Assembly (NCBI RefSeq): GCF_027943255.1
Contig: NC_072895.1
Span: forward strand, 44,180,001-44,244,000
Reading direction: 5' to 3'
From: Anastrepha obliqua
Lineage: Eukaryota; Arthropoda; Insecta; Diptera; Tephritidae
DNA: 64,000 nucleotides
Shown here: in pieces, positions 24,761-36,335 of the stretch
Numbering within the stretch: position 1 is the stretch's first letter
Layout: every line of letters starts with the position of its first letter
Translations under genes and position numbers: made by a program
Notes under the pieces: generated by a model
What the model saw: only the letters and a program-made list of their open reading frames with translations
Told to the model about the DNA's origin: nothing
The model's database searches: none

Positions 24761-25353
24761 CAAGTTTTGAGTTTGACATACAAACCAGTCAACAGGCGGC
24801 CGAATGGCGCTATCCTCATGAGCCGAAACCCAAAAACCCACGTCAAAGTCGGTTAAAAGTGAAAGTTATGGTACTCGTTTTATCTGATTATCATAGTGTT
24901 GTGCACTCGAAATTCATTCCAAATGGTTCTACGGTAAATAAGGAATTTTATTGGAAGTTATACGACGTTTGAGAGAGAATCTGCCTAGGAAACGGCCCGA
25001 CTTGTGGAAAGAAAAGTCATGGATCTTGCATCATGATAACGCACCGTCTCACAAGGCTCATATTGTGAACACTCTTTTGACCAAAAACTTGACAAATATC
25101 ATCGAACAACCACGGTATTCACCGGATTTAGACCCCTGTGACTTTTTTCCTTTTCCCAAAACTTAAATTGCCACTGCGCGGACGCCGCTTTGAGTCGATA
25201 GAGGCCATTAAGGGGAATTCGCTGAAGGAGCTGAAGAAGATCTCTTCAAACGCGTTTAGAAGGTGCTTTGATGACTAGACTAATCGTTGACATATGCGTA
25301 TTACTTCGAATGGAGTCTTTTTTGAAGGCGACGAAATAAATTTTGATGATTAA
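24761..25353 (+). mobile_element. mariner (DD34D) transposase pseudogene, C-terminal two thirds
   Basis: The reading is DIQTSQQAAEWRYPHEPKPK, then NPRQSRLKVKVM, VVHSKFIPNGSTVNKEF, and after a frame change RRLRENLPRKRPDLWKEKSW and ILHHDNAPSHKA with the second catalytic Asp. YSPDLDPCDFF follows with the third Asp, 34 residues on. The end is RFESIEAIKGNSLKEL and GVFFEGDEINFDD with a stop near 25351. Frame changes occur at about 24955 and 25160, and a stop lies inside the C-terminal part. The N-terminal DNA-binding region and first Asp are missing, and no terminal repeats were found. Confidence 0.88.
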
Positions 25354-25359
25354 ACAATT

Positions 25360-27660
25360 ATTTTGCATTTTATTGAACAATTTCCTGTACTTTTTTAACA
25401 GAATGTAGGTTGCCCCTAACATGATTATTGAGCAATAAGAAAATAATTTGTTTACGCACACAACAAATTATTAAAAAATAACTTTATTTTTAATAATAAT
25501 TGTATTCATATTTAATTTATTTTTTAATATAATAAAAAAATAATTTTATTCATAGTTTATTTATTTCTTTAAATAATAAAAAAAGTGTTTTCTTTATATT
25601 TAATTTATTTTTTAATAATTATAAATTTGATATTTTTTCTGAAAATTTTTATAAATTACTTTCTTTTCATGGCCTAATATTTTTCGAATAACAAATTTTT
25701 CAAAAAAGCATTTCCTTGAAGTGTAACATTTTCAATTATGAATACTTAACAAAAGGTATACAAATTTGCACCCCAAGTACTCCAAAACTACGAATTCTTA
25801 GAAAAATCGGTGATGTAATGTTTCTCTTTTCTATGAAATTGCACCGAAGTTTACTCAATATGATCCGGGCACAAGCCGGCTGGTGTTTGGAGATGAGCTT
25901 TCACAAAATGAAACTCCACATTTCATTAAAACTAAGGCGATAATTCTAAATCGACAATCGGCGCACTTTCACTTCCACTGCCACTTTCAACAAGGAATGT
26001 AGCTGTTGCAAGAAACAAGATAGGTACCTATATTACTCTAGACTAGATTTCTCAGCGTATTTTACATTTTTCTATTAGTTCCCATTTTTTTCTTTTGATG
26101 ATACTAAAAAGTTAGATCACATCAGTTTCGTTTGGGAATTTCTTAATTTTCTTCGAGTAAGCCCACTTGAAATGCATTTACCTTATCAGAAAATCCATTG
26201 TAAAAATCTGCCATTGGCAATTGCCGTTTTGCCAAAATGTTACAATTTACATTTGCATATGGTAAACAACAATAGTAAAAGCAGTAAGCGGATTTCGCTA
26301 TATTCGCGTATCTGATGGCACTTACGGGTAGCTGTAAAGATCTGAGTATATTATACACAGGAATGGAAATATAATGACAGCAAGAACTTTAAGCCAGCTA
26401 CCAACTTAGCAGTGCGGCTCAAAATAGCAAGAAGAAAGCGATAGCTGCTGCTCCTACAACTGTGTCACAGATACCTGTACTGAGTATTTGCACAGAGATA
26501 TTCATTTTTACTCCCCAAGTATACACACACAACTCGTTTATTGTTGCAACATACGACATGCATTGTTACTGTTGATATAACAACATAAATATTTTAAATG
26601 GCTTCTTATTACAATTTTTCATTATCACGCCAAATCTGACAACTAGCGAGGCAAAGTCAGCCAACAACAGCCAACCAACAAGTCAACAAGCTTTGCCAGT
26701 TACGCTCGATTCTCTTATTTTGATTCCGCTTGCCGCTTACCATAGCATTTTATAGCAATTTTCATAAAGCGAGAATCATTTCTTTATAACAACGAATGTT
26801 ATCAATGAAATTTGCATTTTCATATTACCAAGCGCACAGCCAAGCGGCTACTGTTTGAGCCAGGAATACGAACTGACTAGAAAGAAAGCAACAGCAAAAA
26901 AGGCAGCAGTAGAAAACTAAAAGAAATAAATTACAGAAAGAGCCTGTGGCAAGAATGGGATAACAGTGTTCGTCGGTGATGGGAGCCAAGGCACGGAAAC
27001 GACATTTCACGTTGCATAACTTTAAGCGAAATAATAAAATAAAATTGGAAAAAAATTCTCAAATGAGACTAAAAACATACATACACACGAGTATGCAGAT
27101 ACTATATTGGCAATAACAACAACTAAGCATATGCGCTTGTACAACACAGAATAAGTAGGTACGCTTACATATACCCGATACAAAGATACATTTGCTCTGA
27201 TAAATGTGGCAAGTAGAAATTTTCTCGACTTGTGGGCTAAATAAAACAAAAGCAAGGAGTTGTGAAGTCTTGAAAAATAAGAAATAACCAAAGCACCAAC
27301 AAAGGCGCAACAAAGCTGGAGGCACACCAGCTACTGCTGCAGCCTCTGTAGAATTGTGGGACTTTGTTGTTGTGGCTTATAAATGCAAATGAGCTGGCGA
27401 ACATGGCAGGAAGACAGTGAATGTTGGCAAAGAAATGCAAAAATAAAAGAAAGTCGAAATAAAGTAAAAAGTTTGCCAAACGTAAGATATAAAAAACTTT
27501 TCGCAAAATTTTGCTGCTCCAATTCTTTACTGTCGAAGTGGTTTTTGCTGAGAACTGAGAGGTGGTGGCAGCGAAAAGAAGATATTTCGTACATTGAACG
27601 GGAGTTTTTTGTTAGCTAAAATAAATAGCTTGGCGCTAATTGCATATCTAAGACTGAAGA
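25360..27660. other. no gene seen; AT-rich with local repeats
   Basis: Between 25440 and 25640 the words TTTATTTTTAATAAT and ATTTAATTTATTTTTTAA recur. The rest (to 27660) gives only unsupported frames on both strands. A GC-richer patch at 26390-27620 with A-rich plus-strand composition gives hydrophobic minus-strand frames, which I attribute to composition. Confidence 0.4.
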
Positions 27661-27940
27661 TGATGTAAAAATTAAAATTTAAGCAAACATAATGCAATGA
27701 AAATAAAGAAATTAAATATACTACAACAATTAAAAAAAAATTAAACAATAAAGAAATTAAAAAAAGGAAATAAAAGAAAATAAATTAAAGGAGAATAAAA
27801 AGAATTGAAAGAAAATAAAATAAGGAAAAATAAAGTGAAATAAAATAAAATCAAATCAAATAAAAGAAAACATAAATTAAGAAAAACATAAAATAAAATA
27901 AGTTGAAATAAAAATATAAATAAAATAAACTAACATGAAT
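27660..27940. repeat. A-rich simple-repeat field, left part
   Basis: Nearly uninterrupted A-rich words such as AAATAAAATAAAA, AAAGAAAATAAA and AATTAAAAAA. It is one field with 28850-29480, split by insertion of the LOA-type retroelement end at 27950-28840. Confidence 0.75.
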
Positions 27941-27949
27941 CTCAGATAT

Positions 27950-28840
27950 GCTACCCTGAATGATCGAAGATGGTAAAACAGGAGCGGGAATGAATGGGCC
28001 CTAATTTAAAAAATCGATTCCAATGGGTCTCTACCCAAATATATTTCAGGCAGAAATACATGCCATTGAGATATGTGTGAGGGAATGTCTCCGTGGAAAA
28101 ATGAGAGGAACTCACATTTACATATTTTCAGATAGTCAGGCGGCTTTGAAAGCACTATCAACTATCTATCAACGACAATCACCTCAAATAGGCTACATGA
28201 CTGCCTGAACCTTCTTTATATGCTAGGAAACTTGAACACACTATTACTGGGTTGGTTTCCTAAACACGAAGGACTCGAGGGAAACAAAATAGCGGACCAA
28301 CTAGTAAAAAAAAGTGGGAGAAATGCTCCTAAGTGGTCCTAAGCCTTTCTGTGGACTTACAAAGGGCCACATCAACGAAACTCTCAGGCGGTGGGAAGTG
28401 AAGAAGTTCGTTGAACACTGGCGAAGCTCTATCGGCCACCGTCAAGCGAAACAATTCCTAACGACGGACAGAGGAATTTCTGCTAAGCTACTTTCACTTG
28501 ACAGAGTGGACTTAAGACATTTAACGTGTTATTTCACAGATCACTGTAGCCTGAGAGATCACTTAAAAAAATTGCCCTCTCTGAGACCATCACTGCCGAT
28601 TCTGTGAAATGGACACTGAAAATTCAGAATAAATTCTTTGTAAATGTCCTGCATAAGGCAGAAAACGGCTACAGCACCTTAGTGGTATTGCTGTGCCTCC
28701 ATAAAAACTATGGAACAATAAGCCCCCGAATGTGCTAAAATTTTTAAAAAGCCACAAAATATAGGGTACCTTAGCAGGATTTGCGCAATATATCTACTTT
28801 GGTTGCAGTGCGCAGTAGCCTAATAATAATAATAATGATT
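27950..28840 (+). mobile_element. LOA/I-type non-LTR retrotransposon 3' end with RNase H
   Basis: The plus strand encodes the end of ORF2. A degenerate DG..GAGMNGP region (from about 27960) precedes MGLYPNIFQAEIHAIEICVR and IFSDSQAALKALS, which carry the RNase H Glu and Asp motifs. Then come GWFPKHEGLEGNKIADQL, FCGLTKGHINETLRRWEV, HRQAKQFL and DLRHLTCYFTDHCSLRDHL. A zinc-finger-like CRFCEMDTENSE, stop, ILCKC block follows near 28590-28660. The element ends in (TAA)5 at 28821-28837, the kind of tail known in I-like elements. Stops (for example at 28206) and frame changes show it is dead. Reverse transcriptase and endonuclease are missing. Confidence 0.87.
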
Positions 28841-28849
28841 TAAATTAGG

Positions 28850-29480
28850 CAAAATAAAGGAAAGAGAGTAAATAAAATATGATTTAAAAATATTGGTAAT
28901 TAAAATATGATTTAAACTGTTACATAAGGAATTTTTATTTTTTGAGTTCAAGGTACAGCCAAGACTTCTAACAGTGGCGAAATATCGATAAATAAATAGA
29001 AGCGAGATTTTGTTTTGTTGTTTTATTGTTAAACTGGCCTTGAGCCCACAACATAAAATTTAGGGAATAAAAATAATATATAAGAATAGGACAATTATGA
29101 AACAAATTAAAATATTGTAAAATAAAGTAAAATAAAAAAATTAAGGTAAAATTTATCTAAATCAAATAAAAAGTAAAACAAAAATAATAAAGAAATTATA
29201 TATAAAATGAGTAAAATAAAATAAATTAAAAAAATGCTAAAATAAAACAAAGGGAATAAAATTAAATAAAAAATAAAACAACAATAATAAAATGATGAGA
29301 TATGAAATAGAGTTACATAAAACAGATTAAAATAAACTAAAATAAAAAAATATACAAAAAAAGTTATTTAAGTTAAAACAAATTCAAATTAAACAAAAAT
29401 AATAAAATTACGAAATATAAAGTCGAGTAAAATATATTAAAATAAACTTAAATAAAATAATTAAACAGTAAAGTAAAAAA
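28850..29480. repeat. A-rich simple-repeat field, right part
   Basis: The same A-rich composition as 27660-27940 (AAATAAAATAAA, AACAAAAATAATAAA). A short non-repetitive patch lies at 28930-29060. No gene. Confidence 0.7.
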
Positions 29481-30970
29481 AATAAAATACCACGGTGCTA
29501 CAAAATAAAAAAAATCGAAAGAACTCTTCAAGTGCACGTTTTATTTCAAGACCAGTACAACACAAAACTGTGTTTAGAAAATTCAAAACACCTTCAAATT
29601 TTTTATTTATTGTTAAAAACCAATTTATCATGTTTTTGATGAAGTAAAAATACATAACTAATCCATTTTTCAAGCGATTTTTTATTTCAACATGGTCTTG
29701 GAAAGGGGAGTGTATGTGCGTTATGAATGTATATAATTCTAACGATTGACATTCAAAAGAAATTTTCAATAACAAACTCTGATTTGTGCAATTTTTCCAC
29801 GTTTTTTTGAATGTAATGCAATTTTTTGGCCACTATTTTCCAACGGGCACCACAAACATATACATATTTTTAAACTCCAATAAAATGTGCTCAAAATAAG
29901 CTATTTCTCATCTTCATACATTGTAGTTGTAACTGCAAAAGTTACGATTTTGTTTTTTTAAGTTTTTTTCCATATTTTTAAAAATCCAGCTGAACCGAGA
30001 CTGCGAGAAAATACCGCATGACCGATAGTGCTTTACTGCTCATTGTGGCTAATTTTGAAAGACAGCAATAAGTTTACATAACTATGAATACATCTAACTT
30101 ATCAAAACTCGTTATAACCCAAGCTTACCTAATCCAAACTGACCAACCGAAGCTGCATGACACAGCAGAACCGTTTGCAATTTGCTGGTAAGCATGTGCA
30201 ATTTAATGAGTGTGAAAAATCATCACTCTTGAATGATCAAGAGATTGTAATTTTAATTTTTAAATAAAATAAGTAACTTTTAATAAAAACATTTACTTCA
30301 CAAATGTTTAATTTTTTAACAGTATTTTATGTTGAAATTAGCCACTCTTGTATTACATGGAAAAAACTCAGCTCAGATTGCGTTAGATTCGTTCCGGCTA
30401 ATGAAGTTTGGTTAGGTTGATTTTAGTTACGAATTTCCTGTAAGGTTATGCTATTTTGAGTTATGCTAGGTAAAGATGCATACGTTACGTTTATTTGTAG
30501 ATGTTTTGAATCGAGTACACATAAAAGTACAATGCAATCGGTTCAATTGTTACGTAGGGTTTTATTTAGTGAAGTGAGATTAGGAGTTGTTATTAGGAGT
30601 TATTCAAGGTTACGTCGAGGTTGGATAGGTTGGCATTGCAAACTAATCAAAATGATTTCCTTTTGCAATGCAGAAAAGCAGCACAATGGGTTCGATTGTC
30701 ATACATTGTATACGGTTGGATTGATTTCGATAACGTTAGGTTAGATGAGGTTTAGTTAGGTAATACTACGTCCGGCTATGTCAGAAAATTGCAGAAGTAA
30801 GTCAGCAAATTGCGTTATAATATTCTTTTACCGTCTCTTTTCAACTCAAGAATGTTCTGTTTTTATTTCATTTCTACAAAAACGTTCTTCAGTTGGAAAA
30901 TTTCTTACAATTTTGATGAAATAATGCTTGCTAGATTCGGAATGGACACAGGTATCAGTAAATATACTTA
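29481..30970. other. no gene seen; TTAGGTT-rich patch
   Basis: No supported gene. Between 30400 and 30770 the plus strand is unusually rich in GGTTAGGTT, GTTAGGTTAGATG and similar words. A 93-codon frame (30463-30744) lies over this patch without a recognisable domain. Confidence 0.4.
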
Positions 30971-30973
30971 ATT

Positions 30974-31914
30974 ATACCTTCTACTCAAATATGAACGAGA
31001 CGTTATTAATAAAACGGTCCGCGGATGACATATGGCAAAAATAATTTTTTTGTTTTTTGGTAGGACTGTTATAAGTTTACATGACAAATTTCAGCGTGAT
31101 ATGTCACATAGTTTGTTTTCTGTGCTACTGTAAACAAGTCAAGCTTGAGTGTGTTCTTCGAATTTATCGATGGAAATTCAAGTTGAACAAAGAATTTGTT
31201 TGAAATTTTGTTATTCCAACAAAATTTCGGCTTCAGATGCCTTAAAAATGTTGCAGACAACCTATGGGGACTCTGTTCTATCGCGTGCACGTGTTTCCAG
31301 TGGTACAAATCGTTCAAAGAGGGCCGTACATCAACCCAAAAAACCACGCCAAAGTCGCTCAAAAATTAAGGTTATGCTGACTGTTTTTTTTCGATTACGA
31401 AGGTGTGGTGCACTCGGAGTTCCTTCCGCAAGGCCGATCGGTTAACGCTGAATATTATTTAGACGTTTTAAAGCGTTTGCGCGAGAACATTCGTCTTAAA
31501 AGGAAGGAATTGTGGGACAACAAGTCATGGTTCTTGCATCGCGATAATGCACCAGCTCACACATCACGTCTTGTTCGCGATTATTTGAACAAAAATAATG
31601 TTAATATCGTTCCGCAAGCACCGTATTCGCCTGATATGGCTCCATGTGACTTTTTCCTGTTTCCCAAGCTCAAGTTGCCGCTCCGTGGAAAACATTTTGA
31701 GACAATTGAAGTCATAAAAGAGAATTCGAAGAACACACTCGAGCTTGACTTTGTTTACAGTAGCACAGAAAACAAACTATGTGACATATCACGCTGAAAT
31801 TTGCCATGTAAACTTATAACAGTCCTACCAAAAAACAAAAAAATTATTTTTGCCATATGTCATCCGCGGACCGTTTTATTGATAACGTTTCCTTCATATT
31901 TGAGCAGAAGATAC
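30974..31914 (+). mobile_element. mariner derivative with about 190-bp inverted repeats, transposase internally deleted
   Basis: A mariner frame begins with MEIQVEQRICLKFCYSNK at 31170 and reads to FQWYKSFKEGRTSTQ (with a frame change). It then jumps to KKPRQSRSKIKVM, lacking the segment that holds the first catalytic Asp. It continues VVHSEFLPQGRSVNAEYY, FLHRDNAPAHTS (second Asp) and YSPDMAPCDFFLFPK (third Asp), up to IKENSK at about 31722. There the normal C-terminus is replaced by an inverted copy of the left 5' region. The left arm 30974-31165 and right arm 31722-31914 are reverse complements, almost identical over the inner 140 bp. The joint is at AATTCGAAGAACACACTC. The element is not able to encode an active enzyme. 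Confidence 0.9.
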
Positions 31915-32392
31915 ACATATTTCGCGAATAATAACGGAGAACCGCATTAAATTTGCAAATATGAATGTAGTGAACAAAACTTTCAGTTTACTGATTTTTT
32001 TGTTTTACGAAAAAATCCGTTACTTCGACACATTTTCATAGATTTTTGAAATTAAATGCTTTTTACATTCGGAGTACACAGCTATAAGACTTTCTACTAA
32101 TATATAAACCTTTCATTTCAATATTATCGACAACATCTCGTTAAACTCGCAAAAATTGGAAAGGTTGGCTACAATATAAGTTTCACAAAATATTTGCTTT
32201 ATTTCATGTTGTTGTAACATAAACAAAATCTTGTGAATATTGTGCTATTATTTCATCAATTTGCTCAGTTGTTATTACTCACAAATCTATTCCTCTGATT
32301 GCTAGCAGAGAAATAAAAACAAATAATCACAAAACACACAAAGATAACAGCAAAAAACCATTGAACGCCAAATAAAGACGTTCAAAAATAGT
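31915..32392. other. no gene seen
   Basis: AT-rich spacer between the mariner derivative and the first tRNA-Thr gene. Confidence 0.4.
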
Positions 32393-32466
32393 GGCGCCGT
32401 GGCTTAGTTGGTTAAAGCGCCTGTCTAGTAAACAGGAGATCGTGAGTTCGAATCTCGCCGGGGCCT
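32393..32466 (+). tRNA. tRNA-Thr (anticodon AGT), copy 1
   Basis: A complete cloverleaf can be drawn. Acceptor GGCGCCG pairs with CGGGGCC except at G4-G69. The D arm is GCTT/AAGC, the anticodon stem CCTGT/ACAGG with loop CTAGTAA (anticodon AGT, read as IGU for Thr ACU), the T arm GTGAG/CTCGC with loop TTCGAAT, and the discriminator is T. Box A and box B are within the gene. There is no intron. A TTTT at 32497-32500 can end RNA polymerase III transcription. The body is identical to the copies at 36262, 38348 and 39759. Confidence 0.97.
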
Positions 32467-33445
32467 TGGGTGCAGAGGTAGTTGCAGTACACTACATTTT
32501 CAGCACTTGTAAATATTTTTAAAATATTGTGACGAATTTAGCATAAGTAAATTAAGAACATGAAGTGATTGATTGCGGAATAGAATAAAAATGCTGACTA
32601 GCAAGAGTAGATGGATACATATTGAACAAGTATCAGTATACGAGCATGTTAGCAGGGCGGCATATCTTATGGGTCCGAACTATTGCCTACCATTCAATCA
32701 CATTTTCTTTAAAAGATTTATAAGATTGTTATATTTAGATATACTTGGAGATTTATATCGTCAGTTCAAGGAATTCTTACGTAGAACAATGGATTTTCAA
32801 AGAAATATCACAAGAAAAATTACTTTACAGAAAATAACAGAAAAAATTAAAAGGAAAAAATAAAATTGCTCTCAGCAAAATGTGGGTACTTGGAGCACGG
32901 CACATGGAACAAGTAGTTAGCAGTAGATCAAAAACAACACGGGCAATGTATTTTGTTTTTGCTGTTGGACCCTAGAATGTAAAAATCTATAAACAAATAT
33001 TGAAAGTTTTTAGTAATTCAAACAAAATTTGGCAATTTAGAGACCAAATAAATAGAAAACAATTAAATCAGCGGCTCCGCTGAGAAAAAAAAGCTGTAAA
33101 TGCTCTCACATCTAAAATAGTCGAGGTGCCGCCTTGGATTTTCTCTGAAATATATTTAGTATTACTTGAAGCTTTTTTTTAAGTCATATAAATCAAAGAG
33201 AGTGCGGCGTAAATTAATTAAATTAATTTAATTAATTTCTTTATTTTTTTAGCCTCTACCAAACCGAAGTCTCGACCTATAGTCTTAGCTACTAGTACCT
33301 TTCGTAATGTAATAATATATAATTATTTGTATTATTTATAATTATATTTTCAATAAATAAGTTAATAAAATAAATACATATATTTCCTTAATAAGTTGTT
33401 TTAATTTTCTTACCATAAACAAACATAATTTAATTTTATGAGCTT
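32467..33445. other. no firm gene
   Basis: A 96-codon frame (32573-32863, starting at a non-ATG codon, first ATG at 32591) has basic composition and no family that I recognise. A near-palindromic TTAATTAAATTAATTTAATT tract lies at about 33212. I see no other structure. Confidence 0.35.
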
Positions 33446-33449
33446 TTAA

Positions 33450-34035
33450 AATATTATATCAAGTAAGGGAGCGCTGGATTTGGACCGTTCCGAACTTTAT
33501 ACATATATTTCTATACATTTAGTAACCTTGATTTGGGCCTGGCTGTTAATTTTTGGAACTAAATAAGCTCAAAAAGAATGAGAGTTAACTTCAGAAGGAT
33601 GGATGTTGCTGTAAAGCTCGTACAGGTCATTGGTCCATTGTCTACGACGCTCGCCGTCACCAATGTGAAAATTTCCAAAAAATCGTTCACTCCCTTCACA
33701 TTGGATTTTGTCAATGCCCATGCTTCGGCGACATGCTGTAGGACGGGCATGGTGGGAGACTTTAAAATGTTAGTTTTGTTAGTCGAGAGCGGACTTTACT
33801 ACTCGATTCTTTACTTAGTCCAAAGTAGGCTGTAGATTTCCAGGCTGACATTGTTATCGATGTTAATGCTCTTTGCTAAATACACGAAGTCTCTTACAGA
33901 GTTCGAAGACTGTTTGTTTGATGACAAGAGATGCTCCGTCATGTCCTCGTTCACTATCTGTGTTCCAGTTTCGATTAGGTTTATTAAACCGTTATTAAGA
34001 TATACGCATTTATACAAAAGTGGGCGTGGCACAGT
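33450..34035 (-). mobile_element. RTE-like non-LTR retrotransposon remnant
   Basis: On the minus strand VRDFVYLAKSINIDNNVSLE (about 33930-33860) corresponds to the F.YLGS.IN.DN..S.EI block. MPVLQHVAEAWALTKSNVKG (from 33750) corresponds to PVL.YGAEAWTLT. After a frame change, GDGERRRQWTNDLYELYSN (about 33660-33605) corresponds to the RRRWN.ELYELYND block. The order matches RTE-like ORF2 C-terminal regions, as in the element at 13145, but this copy is a different family. Reverse transcriptase core motifs and tail are missing. Confidence 0.7.
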
Positions 34036-34255
34036 CGTTTTTTTTTTTATTTTACAAATGCTATTTTTTTTTTTTTTGGGTTTATTATTTGTACCAGATA
34101 TTAGTAATTTTGCTTAATACTTCTGCTCTTTCTTTTTGAAATTTACCGTTATATGGGAGGTGTCTGCGGTTATTGATCGATTTCACCGATTTTCAATGCC
34201 AACCTACCTCGTAATATGTAGTCCATTTTCATTGACATATAAAAAAAAATAATAC

Positions 34256-34541
34256 TTGACGCCTACACTTCTGCTAGGTGTTTCGCCGAGCTCCTTCTCC
34301 TATTTCTCCTGTCCGTCTTGATATTGTTCTACAAATTCAGAGACCTACAGTTTTAAACCGACTACGAACGGCAAATGAATTTTTATGAAGAGCTTTTCTA
34401 TGACCGAAATACACTCGGAGGTTTGCCATTCCTTGCCAAGGGGCGACCGCTATTAGAAACAACTTTTTCTATTATTTGATGTTCATGCAAGCACCCCAGA
34501 ATGGGAGTCCCGCATCAACAAATTGGGCTACGGCGGCTCTA
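34256..34541 (-). repeat. tRNA-derived SINE, near full length
   Basis: Minus-strand copy. On the plus strand one reads the reversed 3' part (GTGTTTCGCCGAGCTCCTTC), then AGAGCTTTTCTATGACCGAA, ATACACTCGGAGGTTTGCCA, GGGGCGACCGCTATTAGAAA, and the reversed tRNA-like head ending TTGGGCTACGGCGGC. Box B is degenerate (CCCAGAATGGGAGTCCCGC lies in its place). Confidence 0.83.
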
Positions 34542-34719
34542 CACTTTACTGAAATATATAGGATTTATTTTTATTCAAGTTATCGGCCGTACGAAGAGAA
34601 ATGGCTAAATCGATTCCTTTCATTATTCTGAGTATTTTCGTGTATGTCTATATATGCCATGATTATTTACGCTATTACAAATAACTGTTATGTGAACAGA
34701 AATATAAGACCACTGGGCA

Positions 34720-35060
34720 TGTTTTTCATATAAAATACCTCCGAGCATGTGTTTTATATAGGAGAAAACTCAACGCCGTACCATTTTATTTTAAGATTTA
34801 ATAATGCGTAAAACTCAATACCAGGAAGCTTTCTGTTTAAAAAATGTTAAACTTTGATGATAATTTTTTGAAATTTGTTCAATTTTTGAGAACTTTTGTA
34901 GGAAGTTTGAAACTTTCATTTGTAAGATTTTTGTTATGCAATGCATGAATTAAATTTTTATAAAAACTTAACGAAAAAAATTTAGCATAGCAAATTTTGC
35001 GAATATTGTAAAAAGTAAAGTGCCTTATGTATGTGAGCACAAGTGTATGTGAATTAATTA
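34720..35060. mobile_element. probable relic of the CACAATAATAGC MITE family
   Basis: AT-rich sequence with family-like phrases (AAGTTTGAAACTTTCATTTG, AAAAGTAAAGTGCC, GAGCACAAGTGTATGTG). No clean terminal repeats are visible, so this is a weak assignment from shared words only. Confidence 0.3.
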
Positions 35061-35704
35061 AAAATATACTGATATTAACGTATGATATAAGCTGACCAGC
35101 CTATTAAGAAGCTGCAGTAAACAACTACCAAGTCACAGCTTACATATTGCCGTCCAAGTGCGCTCAACAATAAATAGCAAATTTTCATAATGAACCAACT
35201 ACACCCACCATTTAAGCAAAAAATCGGAAGTCAACGGCAGCAAAAAATCTATCCACTCATAAAAATAACAATAAAGTTGGTACTTGAATTTTAATCTGAG
35301 TCCCAAGTACTTCACTGCCTGCGCACCAGTCTTCTTCACAGCAATAAAATAAACCACGCGACAGCATTTAACGCCGAGCCGAACTACGACGTACTAAATG
35401 GACTACCACTCAGCGTGCGGACGTACGTATATACATACTTGTATATATACATAAACATACACACGTATTCGCTTGTTCTCACACTCGCTACCGCCTGACT
35501 GCCTCTTTCCTGTTGTTAGCAATAAGTACCTACATACAATTTTGGTTGTTGGTCGTATTTGATGTTTGCTGTTTGCTGTTTGCTGCTTATGCGAAACGCA
35601 AAACGACACTCCAAGCCAACTGACGCTTTTGTTGCTGAAGCAGCAGCACTTAACATGTTGCAATTGCCTCAATAATTGTTTCAATAATCGTAAAAATCAC
35701 GAAA

Positions 35705-35755
35705 ATGGCGAATACTGCATGGACTCAAAATGGGCTGGCTAAGCGTGGCGGAAAA
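35705..35755 (+). CDS. possible first coding exon (17 codons) with canonical splice donor
   Basis: An ATG in good insect context (CACGAAAATGG) opens MANTAWTQNGLAKRGGK. It is followed exactly by GTAAGTATT, a textbook 5' splice site, in phase 0. The preceding 500 bp (35100-35700) is less AT-rich and could be a 5' untranslated leader. The peptide is too short for family assignment, and no downstream exon was identified in the window; the next kilobases hold tRNA genes and repeats, which would then lie in its first intron. A chance ATG plus donor cannot be excluded. Confidence 0.35.
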
Positions 35756-35759
35756 GTAA

Positions 35760-36261
35760 GTATTAACTGATGTTACGTATACGCAACCTAAAATCCGCAA
35801 GGGCATTAGGAATAGGGGATTTTTTGATGCGTCACAAGGCTTCCAACATATGTATGTACGTGTGTATATCCATTGGCAATGGTGGGTTACTGAAGGGGAA
35901 AATGAAATAGAAACTTGCCCTTCCTACCTGTTCGGATAACTTATACAAGTAACGACGCAAATAAATTTACTCTCTATTAACTTTAAATGACTTTCCTTAA
36001 ATATTTCAGTATTCAGTGTATTCTAGAAAACCCGAAAAATTGTTGATATCTCGCAAAAACTTTACTCATTAACGGGCATACATTCGTTATAAAAATTATC
36101 TGCAAGTTCATGTTATCTCTTGATAGCAATTTAGTTGTGATTTATGCATTTTCCTGAAATTTTGATTTACATATCTTCGATATTATTTCAAAACATTTTT
36201 TTTTTTTGCTTTATGTCGCCAATTTACTTTTGGTATCATATTCGCGCGAATGTGTCAACTG
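35760..36261. other. no further exon seen
   Basis: If the exon at 35705 is real, this is the start of its intron. No coding pattern is visible. Confidence 0.35.
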
Positions 36262-36335
36262 GGCGCCGTGGCTTAGTTGGTTAAAGCGCCTGTCTAGTAA
36301 ACAGGAGATCGTGAGTTCGAATCTCGCCGGGGCCT
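36262..36335 (+). tRNA. tRNA-Thr (anticodon AGT), copy 2
   Basis: Identical in all 74 positions to copy 1. The 26 bp immediately upstream (TCATATTCGCGCGAATGTGT, then CAACTG) differ by one base from those of copy 3, and the downstream 40 bp are also alignable, so the two arose by duplication of a segment larger than the gene. A T7 run at 36371-36377 is the likely terminator. Confidence 0.97.

Noticed and set aside
30463..30744. 93-codon plus-strand frame in the TTAGGTT-rich patch
   Set aside because: No motif; likely a composition effect.
32573..32863. 96-codon basic peptide frame
   Set aside because: Begins at a non-ATG codon, has no family and no codon pattern different from the AT-rich background.
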